Part shown: positions 5,932 to 14,085 of the stretch, piece by piece | Position numbering within the stretch: position 1 is the first letter of the stretch | Layout of the letters: every line of letters starts with the position of its first letter | Assembly: GCF_000955955.1 (NCBI RefSeq) | Contig: NZ_JYJG01000326.1 | Coordinates: 1 to 28,780 of the forward strand | Reading direction: 5' to 3' | Origin: Lentzea aerocolonigenes | GTDB lineage: Bacteria; Actinomycetota; Actinomycetes; Mycobacteriales; Pseudonocardiaceae | DNA: 28,780 nt | Translations under genes and position numbers: made by a program | The notes under the pieces: generated by a model | What the model was told of the DNA's origin: nothing | The model's input: only the letters and a program-made list of their open reading frames with translations | Database searches by the model: none

Positions 5932-8850
5932 ATGTCCGCGCCACGGCAGTACCTCGGTGTGATGGTGTCGTCGACGTTCGCCGACCTCCGCGAACACCGG
6001 GCAGCCCTGATGAGTGCCATCCAGGGCCAGCACCTGCACGCCGTGGCGATGGAGTCCGACTCGGCGCGGCCGCTGACCGTGATCCAGTCATCGCTGGAGA
6101 AGGTGCAGGACGCGGCGGCGTACATCGCGATCATCGGCCGCCGTTACGGATCCGTGCCGGAGTGCGCGGAGAACCCCGGCGGTCTTTCGCTGACGCACCT
6201 GGAGTTCCGCGAGGCGGCGCGGCTGGGCCGGCCGATCCTCGTGTTCATCATGGGTGCCGATCACCTGCTCACGGAGGACGGGTTCGAGTTCGACGCGGAC
6301 AAGCGGGCGAAGCTGGAGGCCTTCCGCGAGGAGGCGAAGTTCGCCGGCCGCCCGACGCACCAGGTCTACAAGGAGTTCAACGACCTGGCCTCGTTCGCCA
6401 CCGCGGCCACGCAGTCGATCGCCGAGCTGCGCCAGGTGCTGGACGTCGCCGAGCCTGTTCCTGTGGCCGAGAGCGACATCCCTGCCGCCCCCGCCCTGTA
6501 TTCACGGCCTCGCTACCTCGGCTCGCACGATTTCGTCGGACGCGAGGCGCAGCTCGCGACTTTGAGCGACTGGGCGCGTCCCGACGGCCAGCACGCGGTG
6601 GCGCTGTTCGAGGCGATCGGCGGCAGCGGCAAGAGCATCCTCACCTGGGAGTGGACCACCCGGCACGCGCCCGGCGTGCGCGGCGACTGGGCGGGCCGGT
6701 TCTGGTACTCGTTCTACGAGAGCGGCGCGGTGATGTCGGACTTCTGCCGGCACGCGCTCGCTTACATGACGGGCAAACCTCTGACGGCGTTCCAGGATCG
6801 CAATCAGCACCAGCTGACCGAGCTCCTGGTCCACCGGCTGGAGGCGGACCCGTGGCTGCTGGTGCTGGACGGGCTGGAACGCGTTCTCGTTGCGTACCAC
6901 CGGCTCGACGCCGCTCAGGTGCCGGACGAAAAGGCGGGCGGTTCGGACGAGATCGCCACCCGCGACCCTTGCGCGGCGATCCGGCCCGAGGACGACGAGC
7001 TGCTGCGCCGGCTGGCCGGAGCGTCACCGTCGCGGATCCTCGTGACGTCACGACTGGTGCCTCGGGTGTTCGTGAACCAGGCGAGCCAGCCGGTCCCCGG
7101 TGTGCTGCACGAACGCCTGCCAGGACTTCGTCCGGCCGATGCGGAGGCGTTGTTGCGGTCGTGCGGTGTGACGGGCGACTCCACGGCCATGCGGTCATTC
7201 CTGCAGCGGCACTGCGACTGCCACCCGCTCGTCACCGGGATCGTGGCGGGCCTGGTGAACGACTACCTGCCCGCACGCGGTGACTTCGACCGTTGGTCCG
7301 CCTGCCAGCCCCTCGACATCGGCGACCTCGACCTCGTCCAGACGCGCAACCACATCCTGCAGGCCGCGGTGAACGCGGTGGAGGGCGAGAGCCGGGAGTT
7401 GTTGTCGGTCCTGGCCTTGCTGGCGGAGGCCGTCGACTACGCGACCCTCGAGGCACTCAACGGGGCGCGCGATGTCACCCGCTCGGTGCTCGACCTGGAG
7501 CGCCGGGGATTGTTGCAGTACGACCGGCAGGCGGCCAGGTACGACCTGCATCCGGTTGTGCGTGCGGTGGTGGCGAGCGGTCTTGATCCTCGCGACCGGC
7601 AGGAGTTCGGAGACCGCCTGGTCGACCATTTCGGCAGTCGTGCACACACCCGGTTCGAAGGCGCCACCAGCATGGACGAACTGAAGGACGTGCTGGTCCT
7701 GATCCGCACCCTGCTGCAACTGGAGCGGATCAGGGAAGCGGCCAGGGTCTACTCAGCCGATCTCGACAGAGTCATGAGACACCGCTTCGAGGCCGTACCA
7801 GAACGGCTGGCGCTGCTGCGGCCGCTCTTCGGTGTGAACTGGTCTTCGCCGCGGCCCGAGCTGGTGGAGCCGTACAGGTTCGCCAACTCCGCGGGAGACG
7901 CCCTGCAGAAGCAGGGGGATCCCGAGCAGGCTTTGACGGCGTTCGAGACAGCGCTTCGCCTCGCTCTGCGCGAGGGCGTCGTGGGCAGCGTGCTCGTCAA
8001 CCTGGTGAACGTCTCGGTCATACTCGACGATCTGAACCAGTTCGCGGCCAGCTGGCGGATCAAGTCGCTGGGCATCGAGTTCAGCCGGCACCTGGGCGCC
8101 GATGCGGATTACACCTACATTGTCACGATGACCGCCAGCCGGTGGTTGCACATCGCCGGTCGGGTGGATGAGTCGGAGAGGCGCTGGCGTGACCTGCCGC
8201 CGAGCCGGGGCGGGTCCTACGCAGCGAGATTGCGGTGCGAGGCCGCGTTTCACCAAGCCGAGTTCCACTTCGACCGCGGCGTGCTCACCGAGGAGAAGCT
8301 GCGCCAGGTCGAGGCGGACGGTCGGCGGCACCAGGTGCGCTGGGTGACCAGAGGTGTGCTCCGGCTGCGGGGAATGTGGTTCTCGGCTCAGGAGGACTGG
8401 CGGCTGGCCGTTCCTCCGCTGGCGGAGTCGGTGCGGATGGCGCGCGAGACCGGGATCTACGACCCCGAGGGCGAGGCGTGCCTCGCGTTGGCGCAGTTTC
8501 ATCTGGGGCAGTTGGAAGCGCCCGTCGACCATGCCGAGTGGCTGGCGGCTGGACGGGAACCGGATCACCTGCCGCTGGCGCGGTTGTGGCTCGCGTTGGG
8601 GGACACCGCCCGTGCCGAGGAACACGCTCTCGCCGCCCACCGGCGGGCGTGGGCGGACGGCGAGCCGTACGTCCGGCGGTTCGACCTGGAGCGGGCGAAG
8701 AAGCTGCTCGTCGAGCTGGGCACCGAGATCCCGGTGCTGCCGCCCTACGACCCGGCTTCTGATCCGGAGTTCGGGTGGGAAGCCGACGTGCGGGCGTTCA
8801 TCGAGAGGCGGCGGGAGCAAAACGGCGGGTCTGCCACCCGTTCGGGCTAG
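5932..8850 (+). CDS. DUF4062 - NB-ARC-type STAND ATPase - TPR protein
   Basis: 972 aa from ATG 5932; GTG 5914 would add six residues and is also possible. Domains in order: DUF4062 (about residues 7-120) opening with YLGVMVSSTFADLREHR, the same N-terminal domain seen in eukaryotic NWD1/TEP1-like proteins; a linker; and an NB-ARC-like ATPase with Walker A GGSGKS (230-235), Walker B LLVLDGLE (308-315) and the NB-ARC ILVTSR strand (369-374). A winged-helix-like segment (ELLSVLALLAEAVDYATLEAL) and a long TPR-like helical C-terminus follow. STAND proteins of this plan are ATP-driven switches that oligomerise after ligand sensing by the repeats. The P-loop appears intact. A role in phage defence or stress signalling is inference; no effector gene is obviously paired with it. 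Confidence 0.85.
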   Translation: MSAPRQYLGVMVSSTFADLREHRAALMSAIQGQHLHAVAMESDSARPLTVIQSSLEKVQDAAAYIAIIGRRYGSVPECAENPGGLSLTHLEFREAARLGRPILVFIMGADHLLTEDGFEFDADKRAKLEAFREEAKFAGRPTHQVYKEFNDLASFATAATQSIAELRQVLDVAEPVPVAESDIPAAPALYSRPRYLGSHDFVGREAQLATLSDWARPDGQHAVALFEAIGGSGKSILTWEWTTRHAPGVRGDWAGRFWYSFYESGAVMSDFCRHALAYMTGKPLTAFQDRNQHQLTELLVHRLEADPWLLVLDGLERVLVAYHRLDAAQVPDEKAGGSDEIATRDPCAAIRPEDDELLRRLAGASPSRILVTSRLVPRVFVNQASQPVPGVLHERLPGLRPADAEALLRSCGVTGDSTAMRSFLQRHCDCHPLVTGIVAGLVNDYLPARGDFDRWSACQPLDIGDLDLVQTRNHILQAAVNAVEGESRELLSVLALLAEAVDYATLEALNGARDVTRSVLDLERRGLLQYDRQAARYDLHPVVRAVVASGLDPRDRQEFGDRLVDHFGSRAHTRFEGATSMDELKDVLVLIRTLLQLERIREAARVYSADLDRVMRHRFEAVPERLALLRPLFGVNWSSPRPELVEPYRFANSAGDALQKQGDPEQALTAFETALRLALREGVVGSVLVNLVNVSVILDDLNQFAASWRIKSLGIEFSRHLGADADYTYIVTMTASRWLHIAGRVDESERRWRDLPPSRGGSYAARLRCEAAFHQAEFHFDRGVLTEEKLRQVEADGRRHQVRWVTRGVLRLRGMWFSAQEDWRLAVPPLAESVRMARETGIYDPEGEACLALAQFHLGQLEAPVDHAEWLAAGREPDHLPLARLWLALGDTARAEEHALAAHRRAWADGEPYVRRFDLERAKKLLVELGTEIPVLPPYDPASDPEFGWEADVRAFIERRREQNGGSATRSG

Positions 8851-8869
8851 ATCACGACAGACTGTGCGC

Positions 8870-10009
8870 GTGGAACGGGATCGCAGGTGGGTGGACAAGG
8901 GTGAGGCCATCGGGCACGGCGTGAGCTGGCTCGCGCGGTGGAGTCTGCGGACGGCGTTGGCCGCGCTCGGCTTCTGGATGGTCTTCTGGTTGATCGGGCA
9001 GCTGTGGGTGGTCGTGATGCCCGTGCTGCTCGGCCTCCTCATCACGACGGTGCTGTGGCCGCCGGCTCGGTGGCTGATGGCGAAGGGGCTCAACTCGGCG
9101 TTGTCGGCGACGATCGTGCTGGTCGTCGGGCTGGCGGTACTCGGTGGGGTGATCGCGGCGATCGCGTCGTCGATCGCGTCCGGTGTGCCGGAGATCGCGA
9201 CCAGTGCCACGAAGGCCGTGCAGCAGCTGCAGGACTGGGTGGCGGGGCCGCCGTTCAACCTGCGCGGCAGCGACCTCGACCGGTTGATCGCGCAGGGGGT
9301 CGAGCAGGTCAAGTCGAGCATCGGGTCGATCGCCAACGGGCTGCTGACCGGTGCGGGTGCGGTGACGTCCGGTGTCGTGACCGGGTTGGTGGCGTTGCTG
9401 CTGGCCTTCTTCTTCGTCAAGGACGGCATGCGGTTCACGCCGTGGCTGCGCGGCCTGATCGGCGAGCGCGCGGGCGGGCACGTGACGACGGTGCTGGAGC
9501 GGGTCTGGGTGACGCTCGGGTCGTTCATCCGCAGCCAGGCGATCGTGTCGCTGATCGACGCGGTGTTCATCGGGCTGGGCCTGGTGGTCCTGGGCGTGCC
9601 GCTGGCGGTTCCACTGGCCGCGCTGACGTTCCTCGGCGGCTTCATCCCGATCATCGGTGCGTTCATCGCGGGTGCGCTGGCGGTGCTGGTCGCGTTGGTC
9701 AGCAACGGGCTGACCACGGCGATCATCATGCTGGTCATCGTGATCGTGGTGCAGCAGGTCGAGGGCAACGTGCTGCAGCCGATCCTGCAGTCGCGCAGCT
9801 TGCGGTTGCACGCGGCGGTCGTACTGTTGGTGGTGACCGCGGGCACGTCGCTGTACGGCATCGCGGGCGCGTTCTTCTCCGTCCCGGTCGCTGCTGCCGT
9901 GGCCGTCGTCATGCGCTATTTGGGCGAGGTCATCGAGGCCAGGTCCGTAATAGTTACGTCACAACCTGACGGGGATGAACCGGCCGAGACCGAACGTTCT
10001 CCTGAGTGA
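8870..10009 (+). CDS. AI-2E family transporter/permease-like membrane protein
   Basis: 379 aa from GTG 8870; GTG 8864 or 8888 are alternatives and no clear ribosome site decides. Topology matches the AI-2E transporter (UPF0118) family: a hydrophobic N-terminal pair ([26 protein letters not shown]), a helix near [23 protein letters not shown], an amphipathic central soluble part, then a C-terminal run of helices. That run carries the conserved [16 protein letters not shown] stretch and [20 protein letters not shown]. Members have been linked to autoinducer-2 export or Na+(Li+)/H+ antiport; the substrate here is unknown. The tail is acidic ([13 protein letters not shown]). The gene starts about 20 bp after the STAND gene and ends just before msrA. 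Confidence 0.85.
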   Translation: MERDRRWVDKGEAIGHGVSWLARWSLRTALAALGFWMVFWLIGQLWVVVMPVLLGLLITTVLWPPARWLMAKGLNSALSATIVLVVGLAVLGGVIAAIASSIASGVPEIATSATKAVQQLQDWVAGPPFNLRGSDLDRLIAQGVEQVKSSIGSIANGLLTGAGAVTSGVVTGLVALLLAFFFVKDGMRFTPWLRGLIGERAGGHVTTVLERVWVTLGSFIRSQAIVSLIDAVFIGLGLVVLGVPLAVPLAALTFLGGFIPIIGAFIAGALAVLVALVSNGLTTAIIMLVIVIVVQQVEGNVLQPILQSRSLRLHAAVVLLVVTAGTSLYGIAGAFFSVPVAAAVAVVMRYLGEVIEARSVIVTSQPDGDEPAETERSPE

Positions 10010-10032
10010 ACACCGAGCAGAGGAGAAGCACT

Positions 10033-10530
10033 GTGACGGAGAAGGCTGTTCTCGCGGGCGGCTGTTTCTGGGGCATGCAGGACCTGTTCCGCCGCCACCC
10101 AGGCGTCGTCTCCACCCGCGTCGGCTACACCGGCGACCCCAGCACACCCAACGCCACCTACCGCCGCCACGGCAACCACGCCGAGGCGATCGAGATCGTG
10201 TTCGACCCCTCGCTGCTGACCTACCGGCAGATCCTGGAGTTCTTCTTCCAGATCCACGACCCGTCGACCCGCAACCGCCAGGGCAACGACATCGGCGCCA
10301 GCTACCGCTCGGCGATCTTCTACACCGATGACGCGCAGAAGCAGGTGGCGGAGGCGACCATCGCGGACGTCGACGCCTCGGGCAAGTGGCCGGGCAAGGT
10401 CGTCACCGAGGTCACCCAGGCGTCGGACTTCTGGGAGGCCGAGCCGGAGCACCAGGACTATCTGGAGCGCTACCCCAACGGCTACACGTGCCACTACGTG
10501 AGGCCGGAGTGGCAGCTCGGCGAGCGTTGA
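10033..10530 (+). CDS. msrA: Peptide methionine-(S)-S-oxide reductase MsrA
   Basis: 165 aa. The GTG start at 10033 follows AGGAG (10021-10025) by 7 bases; an earlier in-frame GTG (10006) overlaps the stop of the previous gene and lacks such a site. The catalytic signature GCFWG contains nucleophile C11. Further family residues are RVGYTGD, the [13 protein letters not shown] block and SYRSAIFY. A second cysteine near the C-terminus (GYTCHYV) is the probable resolving or recycling residue for thioredoxin. The enzyme reduces methionine-S-sulfoxide in oxidised proteins. Its stop overlaps the TTG start of the MOSC gene (TTGA), so the two are translationally coupled. Confidence 0.93.
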   Translation: MTEKAVLAGGCFWGMQDLFRRHPGVVSTRVGYTGDPSTPNATYRRHGNHAEAIEIVFDPSLLTYRQILEFFFQIHDPSTRNRQGNDIGASYRSAIFYTDDAQKQVAEATIADVDASGKWPGKVVTEVTQASDFWEAEPEHQDYLERYPNGYTCHYVRPEWQLGER

Positions 10531-10997
10531 TCGAGATCGTCGCGCTGCACGTCTCACCCGTGCACGCCTACGAGGGCCGTCCGTCGGACGGCCCTCGTCC
10601 CGATCCTGAGCCCGTCTCGCGCTCGCAGGTCGAGGTGCGGGCTGGGCTCGGAATCGTCGGCGACCGCTACTTCAACCACCCGGCGCACCGCAACGCCGCC
10701 GTCACGCTGATCGCCGCCGAGTCCCTGGACCCGTGGCCAGTCGATCCGCTCCTCGCCCGACGGAACATCGTCGTGCGCGGGTTCGATGTGGACTCACTTC
10801 CGCGCGGCACGATCTTCAGCCTCGACGGTGTGCGGTTCGAGGTCCACCGGCCCGCGAACCCCTGTGCCTGGATGGATGTGGTCATCGCTCCCGGCGCGTT
10901 CAAGGCGTTGCGGGGCAAGGGCGGCATCCGGTGCGTGCCGCTCGACGACGGGGTGCTGAAAGTCGGGAGAGCCGAGTTGGCGATCATGAGCGCATGA
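10527..10997 (+). CDS. MOSC domain-containing protein
   Basis: 156 aa from TTG 10527, the first start in frame, overlapping the msrA stop (TTGA); no other start is available before the conserved N-terminus [18 protein letters not shown]. This is the short, stand-alone MOSC type. It has [10 protein letters not shown], the mid-domain ESLDP and [19 protein letters not shown], and the conserved cysteine in ANPCAWMD (about residue 112). MOSC domains bind a persulfide sulfur or act on the molybdenum cofactor or N-hydroxylated compounds; the substrate of this group is not known. A 29-bp perfect inverted repeat (10570-10598) lies inside codons 15-24. Its stop overlaps the next start (ATGA), giving a coupled msrA-MOSC-deacetylase run. 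Confidence 0.85.
   Translation: MIEIVALHVSPVHAYEGRPSDGPRPDPEPVSRSQVEVRAGLGIVGDRYFNHPAHRNAAVTLIAAESLDPWPVDPLLARRNIVVRGFDVDSLPRGTIFSLDGVRFEVHRPANPCAWMDVVIAPGAFKALRGKGGIRCVPLDDGVLKVGRAELAIMSA
10570..10598 (+). repeat. 29-bp perfect inverted repeat inside the MOSC gene
   Basis: Arms of 14 bases (ACGAGGGCCGTCCG and its complement) flank a single central T. In RNA it could form a very stable, tight hairpin about 40 bases after the msrA stop codon. It encodes residues around [10 protein letters not shown]. It could be an intragenic terminator or attenuator separating msrA from MOSC, but there is no U-tract and the effect is inferred. Confidence 0.6.
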
Positions 10998-11713
10998 AGT
11001 GGTTGCGCCGCAAGCCGACGATCATCACCGCAGTCAGCCTCGCTGTCGTGCTCGCAGCAGCCGCGACGCTCTGGAACGTCAGCAGCTCCCGCACCTTCCA
11101 GTTCTTCGGTGAACTGGTCGACCGGGTCGAGACGAACGAGAAGGTCGTCGCCCTCACCTTCGACGACGGTCCGGACCCGGCAGGCGCCCAGCAGGTCCTC
11201 GACACGTTGAACGAGGAACAGATCAAGGCCACGTTCTTCCTCATGGGCCGGGATCTCGCGAGCCACCCGGAGCTCGGCAGGAAGATCGCCGAAGCGGGGC
11301 ACGAGATCGGCAACCACACTTACAACCACAAGCGGATGGTCGGCGTACTGCCGAGCACGGTGGCCAAGGAGATCGAGGACACCGACGCGCGGATCAAGGC
11401 GACCGGCTACAGCGGAGAGATCCACTTCCGGCCGCCCAACGGCAAGAAGCTCTTCGCGTTGCCGCACTACCTGAGCGAACACCACCGCAAGACGATCATG
11501 TGGGACGTCGAACCTGACTCCGAGGGAACGCCGCCGGCGCAACAGATCGAGCAAGACGTCCTCAGCCAGACCAAGCCGGGCTCGATCATCCTGCTGCACC
11601 CCATGTACGCGAGCAGGGACCAGACCCGGCAGGCGCTCAAGCCGATCATCCACAAGCTAAAGGAGCGCGGTTTCCGGTTCGTCACCGTCTCCGCGCTCCT
11701 CAACCAAGCTTAG
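10994..11713 (+). CDS. Polysaccharide deacetylase (NodB homology, CE4), membrane-anchored
   Basis: 239 aa. ATG 10994 overlaps the MOSC stop (ATGA). An N-terminal signal anchor (IITAVSLAVVLAAAATLWNV, about residues 9-28) puts the enzyme outside the cell. CE4 motifs are in order: TFDDGPDP (base D and metal D, near residue 55), the zinc motif H-x3-H (GNHTYNHKRM), RPPNGK in place of the common RPPYG, and LLHP in place of LLHD. Such enzymes remove N-acetyl groups from peptidoglycan or chitin-like glycans using Zn2+ or Co2+. The substitutions at motifs 3 and 5 suggest a divergent subfamily, but the metal triad is intact. The convergent SDR gene begins 5 bp after the stop. Confidence 0.88.
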   Translation: MKWLRRKPTIITAVSLAVVLAAAATLWNVSSSRTFQFFGELVDRVETNEKVVALTFDDGPDPAGAQQVLDTLNEEQIKATFFLMGRDLASHPELGRKIAEAGHEIGNHTYNHKRMVGVLPSTVAKEIEDTDARIKATGYSGEIHFRPPNGKKLFALPHYLSEHHRKTIMWDVEPDSEGTPPAQQIEQDVLSQTKPGSIILLHPMYASRDQTRQALKPIIHKLKERGFRFVTVSALLNQA

Positions 11714-11718
11714 AAACC

Positions 11719-12591
11719 TCAGATCAGGTCGACCAGGTCCACCCGGCGCAGCAGTTCGGCGCGCACTCGGTCGGCCACCCCGTTCACGATCTCGGCGCCG
11801 TCCGAGGACGGGTCGACGTGCACGCGGAACGGAGGCTTCTCCGAACCCACCACGGAGACGATCGCGTCCGCCACCGCGCCGACGTCCGCCCACGACGGCT
11901 CCAGCTCGGCCAGCTTGCCGGCCACCTGCTCCATCAGGCCGGGGTAGAACTCCTCGTAGGCCTTCGCGACATCACCATCAGCAGGCGTGCCGCTGTGCGC
12001 GAAGTGGTTGGTGCCGTGGGTGAACGCGCCCGGCACGACGATCGTGGTCTCGATGCCGAACCGCAGCAGCTCGGCGCGGTAGGAGACGGCGACCGCGTCC
12101 ATCGCCGCCTTGGCCGCGAAGTACGGGGCCAGGTACGGGGGAGTGCCGCCACGGGTGGACGAGGAGCCCACCCACACGACGTGACCGGAGTGCTGTGAGC
12201 GCAGGTGCGGCAGCGCGGCACGGTTGACCCGTTGCGTGCCAAGGACGTTCACGTCGTAGAGCGCGGCGTACTGCTCCGGCGTGAAGGCCTCGGCCGGACC
12301 GGTGACCATGTGGCCGGCGTTGTGCACGACCACGTCGAGGCGCCCCTGCTCGGCGATGATCAGCGCGATGGCGGCGTCCGCGGACTCCTGCGACTGCACG
12401 TCGAGCTCGACGGCGTGCACGTCCGCGTTGTTCTCGGCACCCCAGGCTCCGAGCTCGGCGACGGCGGGTGCGTTGCGATCAGTGGTCGCGCGCATGCCCG
12501 CGTAGACGGTGTGGCCCGCGCGAGCCAGAGCGCGCACTGCCAGTGCTCCGAAACCGCTGGAAGCCCCGGTGACAACGATGACCTTGCCCAT
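11719..12591 (-). CDS. Short-chain dehydrogenase/reductase (290 aa, longer type)
   Basis: 290 aa classical SDR with a C-terminal extension. The cofactor motif is TGASSGFG (8-15), the NAGH motif is at 91-94, catalytic serine lies in GSSS (142-145), and the YxxxK pair is Y157/K161 (YFAAK). R34 after the second strand (GMR) suggests NADP(H) preference. The long C-terminal part (HGTNHFAHSGTPADGDVAKAYEEF) is typical of the oxidoreductases that handle ketones or aldehydes; the substrate is unknown. Its ATG shares one base with the stop of the upstream SDR gene (TGATG), so both are expressed from one promoter region that faces the TetR gene at 13411. Confidence 0.88.
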   Translation of the reverse strand: MGKVIVVTGASSGFGALAVRALARAGHTVYAGMRATTDRNAPAVAELGAWGAENNADVHAVELDVQSQESADAAIALIIAEQGRLDVVVHNAGHMVTGPAEAFTPEQYAALYDVNVLGTQRVNRAALPHLRSQHSGHVVWVGSSSTRGGTPPYLAPYFAAKAAMDAVAVSYRAELLRFGIETTIVVPGAFTHGTNHFAHSGTPADGDVAKAYEEFYPGLMEQVAGKLAELEPSWADVGAVADAIVSVVGSEKPPFRVHVDPSSDGAEIVNGVADRVRAELLRRVDLVDLI

Positions 12592-13316
12592 CAGATGATG
12601 CCTCCGTTCGCACGAACAACCTGACCGTTGACCCAGCGGGCGGGACCCGCGAGGAAGGAGATGACCTCGGCGATGTCCTCCGGCGAGCCGATGCGCTCGA
12701 GGGGAGCCTGCTTCGCGAGGTTGTCGATCGTCGCCTGGTCCTTGCCCTCCAGGAACAAAGCCGTGGCGGTGGGGCCGGGGGCGATGGCGTTCACGGTGAT
12801 GTCACGGCCGCGCAGCTCGCGGGCCAGGATCAGGGTCAGCGCCTCGACGCCGCCCTTCGACATCGCGTAGGCGCCGTACTGCGGGAAACGCAGGCCCACG
12901 ACCGATGACGACACGTTGATGATGGCGCCGCCGTTGCGCAGCTTCCGCGCCGCCTGCTGCGAGACGACGAACGTGCCGCGCGCGTTGGTGCGGATGATCC
13001 GGTCGAACACGTCGAGGTCCATGTCCGCGACGGTGCCGAGCGGCATGATGCCCGCCGAGTTCACGACGACGTCCACGCCGCCGAACGTCTCGGCGGCCAG
13101 GTCGAAGGCGGCACCCAGAGCGGCCTCGTCGGCCACGTCCGCCTGTGCGGCGATGGCCTGGCCACCCGCCGCCTTGATTTCCTCGACCGCCTTGTCGGCC
13201 TCGACCTTGTTGCCGGCGTAGACGATGACGACGGCCATGCCGTCCGCGGCGAGACGCTCGGCGGCTGCCCGCCCGATGCCCCTCGATCCGCCGGTGACGA
13301 TCGCAACGCGAGTCAT
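12591..13316 (-). CDS. Short-chain dehydrogenase/reductase (classical, FabG-like)
   Basis: 241 aa, standard classical SDR length. TGGSRGIG (8-15) binds NAD(P); NSAG is at 86-89; the catalytic serine is in VSSS (135-138), followed by Y150/K154 (YAMSK). The tail (RWVNGQVVRANGGII) is the usual FabG-like ending. It probably reduces a 3-oxo or ketone substrate in the cytosol; its sequence is closer to general 3-oxoacyl-reductase-like enzymes than to true FabG in fatty-acid operons. It is the first gene of the two-SDR unit and is divergent from the TetR gene at 13411. A GGGAG ribosome site lies about 9 bases upstream. Confidence 0.9.
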   Translation of the reverse strand: MTRVAIVTGGSRGIGRAAAERLAADGMAVVIVYAGNKVEADKAVEEIKAAGGQAIAAQADVADEAALGAAFDLAAETFGGVDVVVNSAGIMPLGTVADMDLDVFDRIIRTNARGTFVVSQQAARKLRNGGAIINVSSSVVGLRFPQYGAYAMSKGGVEALTLILARELRGRDITVNAIAPGPTATALFLEGKDQATIDNLAKQAPLERIGSPEDIAEVISFLAGPARWVNGQVVRANGGII

Positions 13317-13342
13317 TTCGGTGCTCCCTAGCTGGTGTTTCC

Positions 13343-13368
13343 GTTGCTAACATCAATAACGTAGCACC
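13343..13368. promoter_or_regulatory. Imperfect inverted repeat between the SDR pair and TetR gene
   Basis: GTTGCTA (13343-13349) and TAGCACC (13362-13368) form 7-base arms with one mismatch around a 12-base AT-rich centre. CGGTGCT (13319-13325) and AGCACCG (13363-13369) form a second, overlapping, widely spaced pair. The position in the 94-bp divergent region fits an operator for the TetR protein; assignment is inference. Confidence 0.45.
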
Positions 13369-13410
13369 GATATCGAATCAGCGCTACCCCTCGTCTGTTA
13401 TCGTCGTTAC

Positions 13411-14082
13411 ATGGACACCAGAGAGCGGTTGGTGAAGGCCGCGGCCGAGCTGCTGATCGAGGGCGGCAAGGAGGCTGTCTCCACGCGCGCGGTGGCGTCG
13501 GCGGCAGGTGTGCAGGCGCCGACGCTGTACCGGCTGTTCGGCGACAAGGACGGCCTGCTGGACGCCGTCGCGGCCTACGGGTTCGCCGACTACCTCGCGA
13601 CCAAGCACGCGATGAGCGCCAGCGACAACCCGGTCGACGACCTGCGTCGCGGGTGGGAGCTGCACATCGGCTTCGGCCTGGCGCGGCCCGCGTTCTACCT
13701 GCTGATGTACGGCGAGCCGCGCAAGCGGGCGGCGCGGCTGGAGGCGGACGCGATGCTCCGCGAGATCATCAGCCGCATCGCCGCGGTGGGCCGGTTGACG
13801 GTCCCGGTCGAGCAGGCCGCGCAGTTCGTGCACGCGGCGGGCATGGGTGTCGTGCTGTCGCTGATCGCGACGCCGGAGGAGGACCGCGACCTGGAGCTGA
13901 TCACGTTCTCCCGGGAACAGGTGATCAGGGCGATCACGACGGACACCGAACCGGACGAGCCGACGGACATCCCGAGCCGTGCGATCGCGTTGAAGGTCGC
14001 AATGGAGGAGGACCCGCCCCTGATGCTGTCTCCAGCGGAACGGGCCCTCCTGGCCGAGTGGCTTGATCGCGTGGCTAAGTGA
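13411..14082 (+). CDS. TetR family transcriptional regulator
   Basis: 223 aa. The helix-turn-helix is at about residues 24-43 (STRAVASAAGVQAPTLYRLF), ending in the YRLF variant of the recognition helix. The helical C-terminal domain (LARPAFYLLMYGEP, EQAAQFVHAAGMGVVLSLIATP) resembles the TetR C-terminal families found beside oxidoreductases. TATCGT (13399-13404) lies 6 bases before the ATG, indicating a leaderless transcript. It is divergent from two SDR genes and probably controls them in response to their substrate. It ends 3 bp from the convergent NPP1 gene. Confidence 0.88.
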   Translation: MDTRERLVKAAAELLIEGGKEAVSTRAVASAAGVQAPTLYRLFGDKDGLLDAVAAYGFADYLATKHAMSASDNPVDDLRRGWELHIGFGLARPAFYLLMYGEPRKRAARLEADAMLREIISRIAAVGRLTVPVEQAAQFVHAAGMGVVLSLIATPEEDRDLELITFSREQVIRAITTDTEPDEPTDIPSRAIALKVAMEEDPPLMLSPAERALLAEWLDRVAK

Positions 14083-14085
14083 CTC

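Noticed and set aside
7753..9912. Very long minus-strand frame (719 codons) across the STAND and AI-2E genes
   Set aside because: Low-complexity Thr/Ser/Pro/Arg-rich translation typical of the antisense of GC-rich genes; the plus-strand genes have clear domains.
11714..11718. Terminator between the deacetylase and SDR genes
   Set aside because: Only 5 bp separate the convergent stops and no hairpin is visible.
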